NCBI GenBank assembly: GCA_944989445.1
Contig: CALYLW010000039.1
Coordinates: 1,981,001-2,045,000, forward strand
DNA length: 64,000 bases
Origin: Ampullaceana balthica
Taxonomy: Eukaryota > Mollusca > Gastropoda > Lymnaeidae
Direction of reading: 5' to 3'
Numbering within the stretch: position 1 is the stretch's first letter; every line of letters starts with the position of its first letter. The notes under the pieces were generated by a model that worked only from the letters and a program-made list of their open reading frames with translations, ran no database searches and was not told the origin of the DNA. The translations under genes and the position numbers were made by a program. This document shows, one piece after another, positions 1 to 11,011 of this stretch.

Positions 1-56
1 CTTATTCAATCTCATTATATTTAACACAGTCCAATCAAGAAGAGAAATAAGTTGTG
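1..56. other. Short unique flank at window edge
   Basis: Non-repetitive AT-rich sequence before the first array. Nothing recognisable. Confidence 0.5.
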
Positions 57-1092
57 GGATTGTACTTGGATGTGTTACTTGGATGTGGTATTCGGATGTG
101 GTACTAGGATGTGGTATTCGGATGTGGTACTTGGATGTGGTAATTGGATGTGGTACTTGGATGTGGTACTTGGATGTGGTACTTGGATGTGGTACTCGGA
201 TGTGGTACTTGGATGTGGTACTAGGATGTAGTACTGGGATGTGGTACTGGGATGTGGTACTTGGATGTGGTAATTGGATGTGTTACTAAGATGTGGTACT
301 GGGATGTGGTACTTGGATGTGGTAATTGGATGTGGTACTTGGATGTGTTACTAGGATGTGGTACTAGGATGTGGTAATTGGATGTGGTACTAGGATGTGG
401 TACTGGGATGTGGTACTAGGATGTGGTACTGGCATGTGGTAATTGGATGTGGTACTTGGATGTGGTAATTGGATGTGTTACTAGGATGTGGTACTGGGAT
501 GTGGTACTAGGATGTGGTACTGGGATGTGGTACTAGGATGTGGTACTTGGATGTGGTAATTGGATGTGGTACTAAGATGTGGTACTGGGATGTGGTACTT
601 GGATGTGGTACTAGGATGTGGTACTAGGATGTGGTACTGGCATGTGGTACTGGGATGTGGTACTTGGATGTGGTAATTGGATGTGTTACTAGGATGTGGT
701 ACTGGGATGTGGTACTAGGATGTGGTACTGGGATGTGGTACTTGGATGTGGTACTAGGATGTGGTACTGGGATGTGGTACTGGGATGTGGTACTGGGATG
801 TGGTACTAGGATGTGGTACTGGGATGTGGTACTGGGATGTGGTACTTGGATGTGGTAATTGGATGTGGTACTTGGATGTGGTAATTGGATGTGTTACTAG
901 GATGTGGTACTGGGATGTGGTACTAGGATGTGGTACTGGGAAGTGGTACTTGGATGTGGTACTTGAATGTGGTAATTGGATGTGTTACTAGGATGTGGTA
1001 CTGGGATGTGGTACTAGGATGTGGTACTGGGATGTGGTACTTGGATGTGGTACTGGGATGTGGTACTTGGATGTGGTACTTGAATGTTGTAT
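57..1092. repeat. Minisatellite, 13-bp unit (GGATGTGGTACTN), about 79 copies
   Basis: The core ggatgtggtac is followed by a variable dinucleotide (tt, gg, ag or a short aatt variant). The period is 13 bp, so each frame cycles every 39 bp, which explains the short overlapping reading frames rich in W, Y, V, G and C. The variants are interspersed rather than blocked, which indicates repeated slippage or unequal exchange. The right edge (about 1,075-1,130) decays through gaatgttgtattt into unique DNA. Not coding. Confidence 0.95.
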
Positions 1093-1418
1093 TTAAAGAT
1101 GCTAGTTGGAGGTGGTCGTTGAAGATGGCAGTGGCAGTTAGAGGCTGACATATTAATAACATTAATGATTCACTTTTACCCAAAAACTTACATAAGTTAT
1201 TCCAGGTCTTCATATTTTTCTTTTCAAGATGGAACGCCCCACCCTCCCCCATTTAACCGTAGGTAAGGTACTCATGTTTGTTTGTTTGCGACGCATGTCT
1301 TCAACTATTTGGATCATTTTTAAATCTAATGAATCAGACAAACGGGAAAATGCGATGAAATGAAACTTCCACAATAAAATTAACCCTTTCATGATGATGA
1401 TATATATTTCTTATATAT
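1093..1418. other. AT-rich unique sequence, no gene seen
   Basis: Transition out of the 13-bp array, then non-repetitive DNA. A 60-codon minus-strand frame here has no recognisable motif or splice context. Confidence 0.5.
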
Positions 1419-1812
1419 CTAACTGGTCCATTACACCACCGCACCAACTGGTCCATTATATATATATTAATGTATGCTGTGAATGAAGAGAGAATTAACA
1501 AGCTGGCGAGAATGAAACGAATTGATTTATAACTGTATAATACTTAATTTGTGTTTTAATTTTAATTTTGGAGTATTTAGGCTAACAGTAGTGGTTGAAG
1601 AAGACATAAAACACGTTAATAATGGAAATAATAGCAGCTGATGATTCTGTAAAGGAAAGCGGGCATACATTATGTGAAGTGGTAATTTTTTCTTCTTTTT
1701 ATTTTGCTGGTTTATTAAAGAATGAGAATTGTTCATCCCAGTTAAATTACGATTGTTATAATTTAAGTACATGTTAAAAATCATTCTACGGTGGTGTACT
1801 GGACCAGTTAGT
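1419..1812. mobile_element. Candidate short inverted-repeat element (about 394 bp)
   Basis: The left end reads ctaactggtccattacacca and the right end is its reverse complement with about one mismatch over more than 20 bp. The interior is AT-rich and has no coding capacity, as in a MITE or foldback element. The termini match the unit of the 25-bp array at 2.76-5.36 kb. No convincing target-site duplication is visible, so the two ends could instead be scattered array units that happen to lie in opposite orientation. Confidence 0.45.
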
Positions 1813-2757
1813 ACGTAATAAACATGCCAATTAAACTAGCGATATAAAAAAATAATTCTTTAATTGGATTACGAAGGGAGATTATCATGTATGAATAAAT
1901 TCATAGCAATGTTAGGACCAACTAATAAATAGACTAAAGAAAATATCATAATATATTCATAGTATTTTCTTGTATGCACTTTAATGTACTTATCCGTGTT
2001 TTTTATAAACTTTCACCTTTAACGAATAATTTTCCCTGGTATAAAGGGCTTAATTTGATTAATTAGGTAATTTAATTTAACATTTTGCGAAAGATTTTTG
2101 AAGTAAAATATTAGAATAATCCAGGGGTTATAATCCAGTAAATTAATAGGCGCCTTTTACAATTTACCGGATTACTGCCCTTGATGTTTACCTCTTGTTT
2201 GCTAACGGTGCGAATAGAGAACTTGCCTGTTATAAGACACACACAAAAAAGATATATTACTCTTAACTTACCCTTGTCGCTAAATGATCTGTAAAGTTTA
2301 AGAAGTTTAGAGGAATAGCCTACATCTTCAGTGGGGAGCTAGAAGGAGGACTTAAAAGGGAAAGTGCTGCTTATTTTCTCTCTATTACTAACAGCTGTTC
2401 CTAGTTTACCTTTAAATCATAAAAAATTAAAGGTAAAGAAAGAAGTAAAAAAAAACCTTCTTAGAGCACAGTGGCAAGATTTTAACCACGATTCTGGTCC
2501 ACAGGCAAACGCCGCCCTCACGGTAAGGTCATGTGACCTCTCATTCATGCCTTCAGTGGCAAGTTTTATGAATGAACAGCCTGCAAGGTCAAGGTGCACA
2601 CACTAGGGGCTGTGTGTTGTGCTGCTGTATGTTTTCAACCCCCAACTCACACAAAACTTTTTCTACCTTGCTGCCTGGTCACCTCCACCTTTTCCCCCCA
2701 CCCCCTAATGCAGTGCTCGTTTAGCTTATCTACTGTCTTAGGTATGACAGCCAGCAG
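1813..2757. other. AT-rich unique sequence; weak ORF only
   Basis: About 0.95 kb without repeats or recognisable genes. An 80-codon plus-strand frame at 2,364-2,606 begins with a hydrophobic stretch resembling a signal peptide, but it then runs into a lysine-rich, A-run region and has no family resemblance. I treat it as chance. Confidence 0.45.
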
Positions 2758-5360
2758 TTAGCACTGTGGTGTAACGGACCAGTTAGCACTGTGGTGTAAC
2801 GGACCAGTTAGCACTGTGGTGTAACGGACCAGTTAGCACTGTGGTGTAACGGACCAGTTAGCACTGTGGTGTAACGGACCAGTTAGCACTGTGGTGTAAT
2901 GGACCAGTTAGCACTGTGGTGTAACGGACCAGTTAGCACTGTGGTGTAACGGACCAGTTAGCACTGTGGTGTAACGGACCAGTTAGCACTGTGGTGTAAC
3001 GGACCAGTTAGCACTGTGGTGTAACGGACCAGTTGGTACGGTGGTGTAACGGACCAGTTAGCACTGTGGTGTAACGGACCAGTTAGCACTGTGGTGTAAC
3101 GGACCAGTTAGCACTGTGGTGTAACGGACCAGTTGGCACTGTGGTGTAACGGACCAGTTAGCACTGTGGTGTAACGGACCAGTTAGCACTGTGGTGTAAC
3201 GGACCAGTTAGCACTGTGGTGTAACGGACCAGTTAGCACTGTGGTGTAACGGACCAGTTAGCACTGTGGTGTAACGGACCAGTTAGCACTGTGGTGTAAC
3301 GGACCAGTTAGCACTGTGGTGTAACGGACCAGTTAGCACTGTGGTGTAACGGACCAGTTAGCACTGTGGTGTAACGGACCAGTTGGTACGGTGGTGTAAC
3401 GGACCAGTTAGCACTGTGGTGTAACGGACCAGTTAGCACTGTGGTGTAACGGACCAGTTAGCACTGTGGTGTAACGGACCAGTTAGCACTGTGGTGTAAC
3501 GGACCAGTTGGTACGGTGGTGTAACGGACCAGTTAGCACTGTGGTGTAATGGACCAGTTAGCACTGTGGTGTAACGGACCAGTTAGCACTGTGGTGTAAC
3601 GGACCAGTTAGCACTGTGGTGTAACGGACCAGTTAGCACTGTGGTGTAACGGACCAGTTAGCACTGTGGTGTAACGGACCAGTTGGTACGGTGGTGTAAC
3701 GGACCAGTTAGCACTGTGGTGTAACGGACCAGTTAGCACTGTGGTGTAATGGACCAGTTAGCACTGTGGTGTAACGGACCAGTTAGCACTGTGGTGTAAC
3801 GGACCAGTTAGCACTGTGGTGTAACGGACCAGTTAGCACTGTGGTGTAACGGACCAGTTAGCACTGTGGTGTAACGGACCAGTTAGCACTGTGGTGTAAC
3901 GGACCAGTTGGCACTGTGGTGTAACGGACCAGTTGGTACGGTGGTGTAACGGACCAGTTAGCACTGTGGTGTAACGGACCAGTTAGCACTGTGGTGTAAC
4001 GGACCAGTTAGCACTGTGGTGTAACGGACCAGTTGGTACGGTGGTGTAACGGACCAGTTAGCACTGTGGTGTAATGGACCAGTTAGCACTGTGGTGTAAC
4101 GGACCAGTTAGCACTGTGGTGTAACGGACCAGTTAGCACTGTGGTGTAACGGACCAGTTAGCACTGTGGTGTAACGGACCAGTTAGCACTGTGGTGTAAC
4201 GGACCAGTTGGTACGGTGGTGTAACGGACCAGTTAGCACTGTGGTGTAACGGACCAGTTAGCACTGTGGTGTAACGGACCAGTTAGCACTGTGGTGTAAC
4301 GGACCAGTTGGTACGGTGGTGTAACGGACCAGTTAGCACTGTGGTGTAATGGACCAGTTAGCACTGTGGTGTAACGGACCAGTAGCACTGTGGTGTAACG
4401 GACCAGTTAGCACTGTGGTGTAACGGACCAGTTAGCACTGTGGTGTAACGGACCAGTTAGCACTGTGGTGTAACGGACCAGTTAGCACTGTGGTGTAACG
4501 GACCAGTTAGCACTGTGGTGTAACGGACCAGTTAGCACTGTGGTGTAACGGACCAGTTAGCACTGTGGTGTAACGGACCAGTTAGCACTGTGGTGTAACG
4601 GACCAGTTAGCACTGTGGTGTAACGGACCAGTTAGCACTGTGGTGTAACGGACCAGTTGTTACGGTGGTGTAATGGACCAGTTAGCACTGTGGTGTAATG
4701 GACCAGTTAGCACTGTGGTGTAACGGACCAGTTGTTACGGTGGTGTAATGGACCAGTTGTTACGGTGGTGTAATGGACCAGTTGGTACAGTGGTGTAATG
4801 GACCAGTTGGTACAGTGGTGTAATGGACTAGTTGGTACAGTGGTGTAATGGACTAGTTGGTACAGTGTAATGGACCAGTTGGTATAGTGGTGTAATGGAC
4901 CAGTTAGCACTGTGGTGTAACGGACCAGTTGTTACGGTGGTGTAATGGACCAGTTGGTACGGTGGTGTAACGGACCAGTTGGTACAGTGTAATGGACCCG
5001 TTGGTACAGTGTAATGGACCAGTTGGTACAGTGTAATGGACCAGTTGGTATAGTGGTGTAATGGACCAGTTGGTACAGTGGTGTAATGGAGGAGGTTTAA
5101 TGCAGTGCTTCTCAAAGTGGTGGTCCGCGGACCAGTGCCGGTCCGTGGGCCATCCGCTGCCGGTCCGCAGATGTTTTCAAAAAAAGGACAGAAACAATTG
5201 TCAGCGCAGGAAAATAATGCACCGGTCCCTGGTGCAATTGAAAAAATTCCTGCCGGTCCGCCATACTAAAAAGTTTGAGAAGCACTGGTTTAATGGACCA
5301 GTTTGTACTGTGTTTTAATGGACCAGTTTGTATTGTGGTGTATTGAACCAGTTGGTACAG
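2758..5360. repeat. Minisatellite, 25-bp unit, about 100 copies
   Basis: The unit is the 25-bp rotation gttagcactgtggtgtaacg + gacca. Most units between 2.76 and 4.65 kb are identical. Two variants recur, one with ggtacggt in place of agcactgt and one with taatgg in place of taacgg. The ggtacggt variants near 3,936, 4,036, 4,211 and 4,311 alternate at 100 and 175 bp, giving a 275-bp higher-order repeat. From about 4,660 rightward the units become diverged and shortened (22-bp forms), and the tail is interrupted by a hAT insertion at 5,103-5,287. Confidence 0.95.
5103..5287. mobile_element. Non-autonomous hAT element (185 bp) with perfect 8-bp TSD
   Basis: The ends are inverted: cagtgcttctcaaa at the left and tttgagaagcactg at the right, a 14-bp perfect TIR of the CAGTG type common in hAT MITEs. 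The flanks are gtttaatg at 5,095-5,102 and gtttaatg at 5,288-5,295, a perfect 8-bp target duplication, which is the hAT hallmark. The interior is GC-rich (repeated ccggtccg) with no ORF capacity. It lies inside the degenerate tail of the 25-bp array, so it inserted after the array existed. Confidence 0.92.
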
Positions 5361-5510
5361 TGATGTACTTTTGACTGTATAGAATTATTCTTATTCTTAG
5401 TATTCAACCTTTTACATTTTAAGGTGTAGAAAATGTCAAAATGGTTGGGATCTCTTTTAATCAGACACAGTTGTTATCTGTTGTAAATTATGTTGAGCTC
5501 TATAGCCCGA
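5361..5510. other. Unique spacer between arrays
   Basis: AT-rich, no recognisable feature. Confidence 0.4.
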
Positions 5511-5821
5511 AGAGAAGTGGGAAATTGGGGGAGAGAAGTGGGAAATGGGGAGAGAAGTGGGAAATTGGGAGAGAAGTGGGAAATGAGGAGATAACTGGTG
5601 AAATGGGACAGAAGTGGGAAATGGAACATAAGTGGGAAATGGGACAGAAGTGGGAAATTGGACAGAAGTGGGAAATTGGACAGAAGTGGGAAATGGTACA
5701 GAAGTGGGAAATGGGACAGAAGTGGGAAATGGGACAGAAGTGGGAAATGGGACAGAAGTGGGAAATGGGACAGAAGTGGGAAATGGGGAGATAAGTGGGA
5801 AATGGGGCAGAAATGAGAAAT
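5511..5821. repeat. Minisatellite, 18-bp unit, about 17 copies
   Basis: The unit is gacagaagtgggaaatgg. Because 18 is a multiple of three, several frames on both strands stay open (six-residue periodic peptides such as GQKWEM). The openness on both strands and in several frames shows it is a repeat by-product. The left third has irregular 17-19 bp units and the right two thirds are homogeneous. Confidence 0.93.
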
Positions 5822-5874
5822 AACATCACACCACACTTTATAACATGATAGAGAACTTATTTCAAGTACGCCCC

Positions 5875-6653
5875 TTCACCTCCCTGAAAGTACATGCTTG
5901 ATGGCCCCTTGAATACTATGAAAGTGTATAAATTTGGGCCCCCTCACCTACTCTGAATGCTTTAGGGCCCCTTGAATACTATGAAAGTGTGTAAATTTGG
6001 GCCCCCTCACCTACTCTGAATGCTTTAGGGCCCCTTGAATACTATGAAAGTGTGTAAATTTGGGCCCCCTCACCTACTCTGAATGCTTTAGGGCCCCTTG
6101 AATACTATGAAAGTGTGTAAATTTGGGCCCCCTCACCTACTCTGAATGCTTTAGGGCCCCTTGAATACTATGAAAGTGTATAAATTTGGGCCCCCTCACC
6201 TACTCTGAATGCTTTAGGGCCCCTTGAATACTATGAAAGTGTGTAAATTTGGGCCCCCTCACCTACTCTGAATGCTTTAGGGCCCCTTGAATACTATGAA
6301 AGTGTGTAAATTTGGGCCCCCTCACCTACTCTGAATGCTTTAGGGCCCCTTGAATACTATAAAAGTGTGTAAATTTGGGCCCCCTCACCTACTCTGAATG
6401 CTTTAGGGCCCCTTGAATACTATGAAAGTGTATAAATTTGGGCCCCCTCACCTACTCTGAATGCTTTAGGGCCCCTTGAATACTATGAAAGTGTATAAAT
6501 TTGGGCACCCTCACCTACTCTGAATGCTTTAGGGCCCCTTGAATACTATGAAAGTGTGTAAATTAGGGCCCCCCTCACCCACTTTGAATTTGCATGCTTT
6601 AGGGCCCCTTGAATGCTATGAAAGTGCGCAAATTAGGGCCCCAACCTACTCTG
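5875..6653. repeat. Tandem repeat, 63-bp unit, about 12 copies
   Basis: The period is exactly 63 bp (ctctgaatgc starts at 5,951, 6,014 and 6,077). Each unit contains two GGGCCCC blocks, one before ttgaatactatgaaagtg and one before ctcacctactctgaatgc. Inner copies differ by single bases (gtgtgtaa against gtgtataa), and the last two and first partial copies are diverged. The paired GGGCCC blocks could fold within a unit. Confidence 0.95.
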
Positions 6654-7025
6654 ACACTAACGCTATCACTTACCCCCCTGACTGTCAGTGGCCTCTGATA
6701 CATCTGGACTGGACGGCATGGTGGGCACTCTTCTGTCATCTTTGTTACTGATATCTCTGTTACTGTCATAATAGCGGTCATCTTGTAACTGGCCATCACA
6801 CAACGATCCTGGCTGGATCTGAAACACACGGTAACTTAGGTCAATTGGTAACTTAGATCATTGAGTAACTTGGGTCCTTAGTGAATTCTGGGGGTTGGGG
6901 GGGGGGTATTCATCTTCTTCACAAAAGTTAAACAGATATAAAGAGTCCAATAGAATAAACACTTACTACAAGCGCCATTGTCTTCTGAATAATCAACATT
7001 TTAAAAAAACGATCAAAAAGTCAAA
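6654..7025. other. Unique sequence with a short 17-bp triplication
   Basis: Mostly unique DNA. At about 6,831-6,885 the motif gtaactt(a/g)g(g/a)tc occurs three times at about 17-bp spacing, followed by a G-run. No gene recognised. Confidence 0.45.
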
Positions 7026-7270
7026 TAGCTACACATCACAAAGAGAGCATTTAATTCATCAGTCATACGTATCATAGCTACACATCACCAGGAGCGCATT
7101 TAATTCATCAGTCATATGTCTCATAGCTACACATCACAAAGAGAGCATTTAATTCATAAGACATACGTATCATAGCTACACATCCCAAAGCAAGCATTTA
7201 TTTCATCAGTCATATGTCTCATAGCTACACATCACAAAGCGAGCATTTAATTCATCAGTCATAGGTCTCG
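7026..7270. repeat. Tandem repeat, 49-bp unit, 5 copies
   Basis: Copies begin with tagctacacatc at 7,026, 7,075, 7,124, 7,173 and 7,222, followed by a variable caaagagagcatttaattca part. Copies are 85-95% alike by eye. Confidence 0.93.
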
Positions 7271-7474
7271 GCATTGACAAAATCCAAGTCATGTGTTTAG
7301 TCTCACGAGACCACGAAAACCAAATCATGTTGTCATGGTTTCACCAAAACAAAGTAACCCAATCATGGGTGACCCGTCAAAACGGCCCCGGTCAAAACGG
7401 CCCCAGACCAATTGTTTACATTTTTTAACCAAAAAAAAACCAACATATTTTGGCATTTTAAGCTTTTGTCAACT

Positions 7475-7955
7475 TTTTAAATCCTTTATATTAACTCGTG
7501 GTGTCTGGTTTAAACCTTGATTGCTTGTGGTTCGCCAAAACTTTGGATCGATTTTTAACCCACTTCGTCGTAAGCTACCGAGCTGAAATTTAGCATGCAG
7601 TTTTGTGGCGATGATAAAATCTATGTATCGAAATTTCAGATCGATCGCATGTACGGTAATTAAATTATTGAATTTTTTAGATGATTTTATTTATTCCTAT
7701 GTATCATGTTATTTTTTGAGATAGAGTGTCGCGGTGCGTATTATATTGAACAACCTTTCTGTCGCGCAATAAGGTGCGTATTTTATTGACAACACTTTTT
7801 ATAAATATATTCCTGATCGGTGCGCATTATATCTAAACATGTTTTACGACACAACTGCAATTTTGTAATTTTTGGCATGGTCTTGCGCTGCGTATTATAA
7901 TGAACATTCTTTTAGTTACTTCTCGTACGTAAAGGATTTATAGTAAAAAACTTGT
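7475..7955. repeat. Dispersed repeat R1, copy 1
   Basis: This segment recurs at 62,805-63,112 almost in full and at 59,500-59,770 and 61,880-62,060 in part. Landmarks are ttggatcgatttt, gagctgaaat, aaatttcagatcgatcg, taattaaatta, and a set of ggtgcgtattatattga motifs at about 7,734, 7,772, 7,820 and 7,887. No ORF. It is probably an internal part of a non-autonomous element family. Confidence 0.85.
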
Positions 7956-8100
7956 TTTTTTACGTTTTTTTTTAACTTTGAAAAAAGTGGTAAAATTGTA
8001 AAATAATTTCTTATGATGTTATTTTATTATTTCTTGTCAACAAACAACCGTGATTTGGTACCATATTGGGTAAAGGCTTTTAAAGTCATTCTTGCGGTGT

Positions 8101-8122
8101 CATTATTATTATTATTATTATT
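8101..8122. repeat. (ATT)n microsatellite
   Basis: About seven uninterrupted ATT repeats inside the 7.37-8.27 kb element. Confidence 0.95.
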
Positions 8123-8275
8123 TTGTTGTGAACTAATAATTAAACTGAATCCGTGAGTTAAAATACGAATATAACATTGATTGAATTTTTTACTATAAGT
8201 CCAGGGCCGTTTTGTCGAGGCCGATAAGTCGGAGCCCATTTGTCGGGGCCGTTTTGTCGGTGAACCCCAATCATG

Positions 8276-8770
8276 TGATGGTTTCACCAGACGACATTTA
8301 CCCCTGGTCTGCCCAGTACCAGCCATTGGAAGGCCAATGACAGCCATTGATAAGATAACTGCAGTCTCATGAATGAAAAGCCGATGTGAGGCCGTGAGAG
8401 TTAGCTGCCCCTTCCCTACGGAGAGGCGGCAGATACGCTTCATTCATGCTTCCCCAAGCCGTCACGTGACCAACACTACGACACTCCCTCACACAACAAG
8501 TTGGCCTTTTTCTTGTCAGGTGATTTTCACACGACGACAAGACAATGGCCCCAGGGCCCCCGTTACCGTTTTACAAGTGGTAAGAAAATGTCTCTTTTAT
8601 TTGAAACATAAAATAAACACAAAATAAGTTACGTGTATCAATAAAAATTTATCAAAAATATTTGTCGATCATATCAATGAGTATGGGCGGGGTTGCAAAA
8701 AGTGGACACCTGATAAAGGGCCCAATTAGAGTAATTTTTATCAAATAACTAGTCACTCCAAAAACAATAG
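8276..8770. other. Unique sequence, no gene seen
   Basis: About 0.5 kb. An 84-codon plus-strand frame (8,373-8,627) crosses a GC-richer patch but has no recognisable domain, splice context or start context. Confidence 0.4.
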
Positions 8771-9333
8771 ATGTCACATTGACAATACAGTGATGATTAA
8801 TGTCACATTGACGATACAGTGATGATAAATGTCAAATTGACAATACAGTGATGATTAATGTCACATTGACAATACAGTGATGATTAATGTCACATTGACA
8901 ATACAGTGATGATTAATGTCACATTGACAATACAGTGATGATTAATGTCACATTGACAATACAGTGATGATTAATGTCACATTGACAATACAGTGATGAT
9001 TAATGTCACATTGACAATACAGTGATGATTAATGTCACATTGACAATACAGTGATGATTAATGTCACATTGACAATACAGTGATGATTAATGTCACATTG
9101 ACAATACAGTGATGATTAATGTCACATTGACAATACAGTGATGATTAATGTCACATTGACAATACAGTGATGATTAATGTCACATTGACGATACAGTGAT
9201 GATTAATGTCACATTGACGATACAGTGATGATTAATGTCACATTGACGATACAGTGATGATTAATGTCACATTGACGATACAGTGATGATTAATGTCACA
9301 TTGACGATACAGTGGTGATTAATGTCAAATTGT
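8771..9333. repeat. Minisatellite, 29-bp unit, about 19 copies
   Basis: The unit is atgtcacattgacaatacag + tgatgatta. The central copies are identical. A gacgata variant occurs in the second copy and in the last several, and outer copies carry gtcaaatt. Homogeneous core and diverged edges are typical of unequal crossing-over. Confidence 0.95.
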
Positions 9334-9770
9334 TAGGGAGCAATATCTGTAAAATAGCCATTACAAGAGTATTGGTTGTTCATTAGATATTATAGACGTA
9401 ATAAATTGTTTAATAGAAATTTTAGAAGTAATAATTTAACTTCTAAACTAAACGATTTCATTTCCTAAGTTCTAAATTGAGCGATTTCCTTAACAAAATT
9501 CTAAAAGAAACGATTTCATTCAAACGTTATGTTAAAAGGCACAAGTGACGTCACCAAATGATAAACTGCGTAGTCACTTTCTATGCACAAGAGACTGAGA
9601 GAACTTAATTTAATTGAGGTATTGTTCTTCTAAATTCATTTTTTATCTTTGGCTGAGAAAATGATCACTCTCCAGAGCAATTTGAAAATTTTTTTATTAG
9701 GAAACAATCTCAGAATTAATTTTACATCACGGAATGCATCTTTGAAGAATGACAGACGCTACCCTCAATA
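9334..9770. other. AT-rich sequence, probably body of a decayed hAT-like element
   Basis: Contains several imperfect repeats of a short 'ttctaaa..aacgatttc' motif (about 9,420-9,520). It leads into a hAT-type right terminus at 9,771-9,811. No coding capacity. Confidence 0.35.
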
Positions 9771-9811
9771 GAGCCACATCTGGCTCGCGAGCCATGGTTT
9801 CCCGACCCCTG
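9771..9811. mobile_element. hAT-type terminus fragment
   Basis: Read on the minus strand it starts ccaggggtcgggaaaccatg followed by ggctcgcgagcc. This is the CAGGGGTCGGGAA-type terminus common in hAT MITEs of animals. No matching left end or 8-bp duplication is visible upstream, so the element is truncated or its other end was lost at the adjacent 29-bp array. Confidence 0.6.
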
Positions 9812-10414
9812 GTGTAGATGATGAAAACAAATGATATATTTCTTGAATAATTTGAATAATATTTTGCTGCATCTAAACAACAGTCAACAGCTGCTCTACC
9901 AACAAACGATTCAAGGAATTACCAACACATGAAATAAACATAGCATATACTTGACGAGTAACTTGTTAATCTCCGATATTATTTCTTGCATATCCTTGTA
10001 TTTGACAGACATATTGGCAGCTCTTTCGTGACTTGCCTCGACACATACCAAAATCTATGTTTCACTCATTTCTACGGTATAGTTGTACAGTTATACACAA
10101 CATTAGCCATAATTTCCCTGTGTGGATACCCATCTCCAGGAAAGTTAGAAAACGCCAAAATAGGCAGCTCATTATCCGGTGAAACATACCTGGCAATAAG
10201 AGTGAGCTGATAAATGGGACATTTTCACAGTACTGCTGTTTATTATAGAGTCACGTTTACTTGGAAGAAATGTTACCGAAGCTTCGTTATGGTTTTACAG
10301 TCTAGAGAGTTTTAATGACTTTGAACTAAATAGTTAATGCGACAATCACAAAGTATTTAAGTGTATATGACAATTGCTCACTCAAATTTTTGGGGGGCCC
10401 CAAAGAAATTGGGG
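9812..10414. other. AT-rich unique sequence, no gene seen
   Basis: No repeat or gene recognised. The rightmost part (about 10,388-10,414, ggggggcccc..ggggg) belongs to an older GC-rich repeat into which the next element inserted. Confidence 0.4.
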
Positions 10415-10422
10415 GTCCTAAG

Positions 10423-11003
10423 CTATGGCGGATTAAAAGGGGGGATGAACGTGCTAAAGCCAAGGGCCCCCAATGATTTAAGGGCCCCGAAACTTAGTAT
10501 ATTTTATAATAAAGGTGGACAAATGTTTGCATGAATCCCTGAAAATATCACAAATTAAATAAATAAATAAAATCATATCTATTAATCTGATCGCTATTCG
10601 GACCCGATAGTCTTTGTAATCGAAAAATCTGATTTGATAGGCTTAATAAGGGATAATATTTAAGAACATTGTTTATATTCTTTAAATTAAATATTTGTCG
10701 TCAAGCGATGTAGGGATCTATTCCCAGTGGTAGAATTTTTTATTTTTCATTTGTCTTTTTACACTCAATTTTAGGATACCGGCAAACAGTTATTTCTTCG
10801 TGTTCGGTTTTTCATGAATAATCTTTTTGGCTGGGAAGGCCCATCCCGTAGTACAGACCAAGCATGAACAAGGAACCAATGGGCTATTTAGTTACAGTCT
10901 TATATTAGTTGCCAGCAATCATTGATTTAAAGGGACGCTGGCTGGATAGGGCCCCAGTTTGAATTGCAGCCAGGGGCCCCTGTGCAGTCTCAATCCGCCC
11001 CTG
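10423..11003. mobile_element. Non-autonomous hAT-like element (581 bp), 8-bp TSD
   Basis: The right end, read inward, is caggggcggatt and the left end is ctatggcggatt (9 of 12 identical). The flanks are gtcctaag (10,415-10,422) and gccctaag (11,004-11,011), seven of eight matching, so an 8-bp target duplication with one change. Subterminal regions carry gggcccc blocks in opposite orientation. No transposase. The sequence outside both ends joins into a continuous ...gggggtcctaagctatagc..., suggesting insertion into an older repeat. Confidence 0.75.
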
Positions 11004-11011
11004 GCCCTAAG

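Larger units (their letters stand above)
7368..8266. mobile_element. DNA transposon-like element (899 bp), unclassified, 9-10 bp TSD
   Basis: Both ends carry inverted GC-rich blocks. caaaacggcccc lies at 7,378-7,389 with a second copy at 7,391-7,404, and the reverse complements lie at 8,203-8,217 and 8,245-8,256. The flanks are direct repeats of cccaatcatg at 7,358-7,367 and 8,266-8,275. The termini are only imperfectly inverted (ggtgacccgt against ggttcaccga). The interior has no transposase and includes repeat R1 (7,475-7,955). The superfamily is not identifiable; the 8-10 bp duplication would fit several. Confidence 0.75.

Noticed and set aside
2364..2606. 80-codon frame with hydrophobic start, resembling a secreted peptide
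   Set aside because: No family match, A-rich lysine run and no gene context; the opposite strand is also open.
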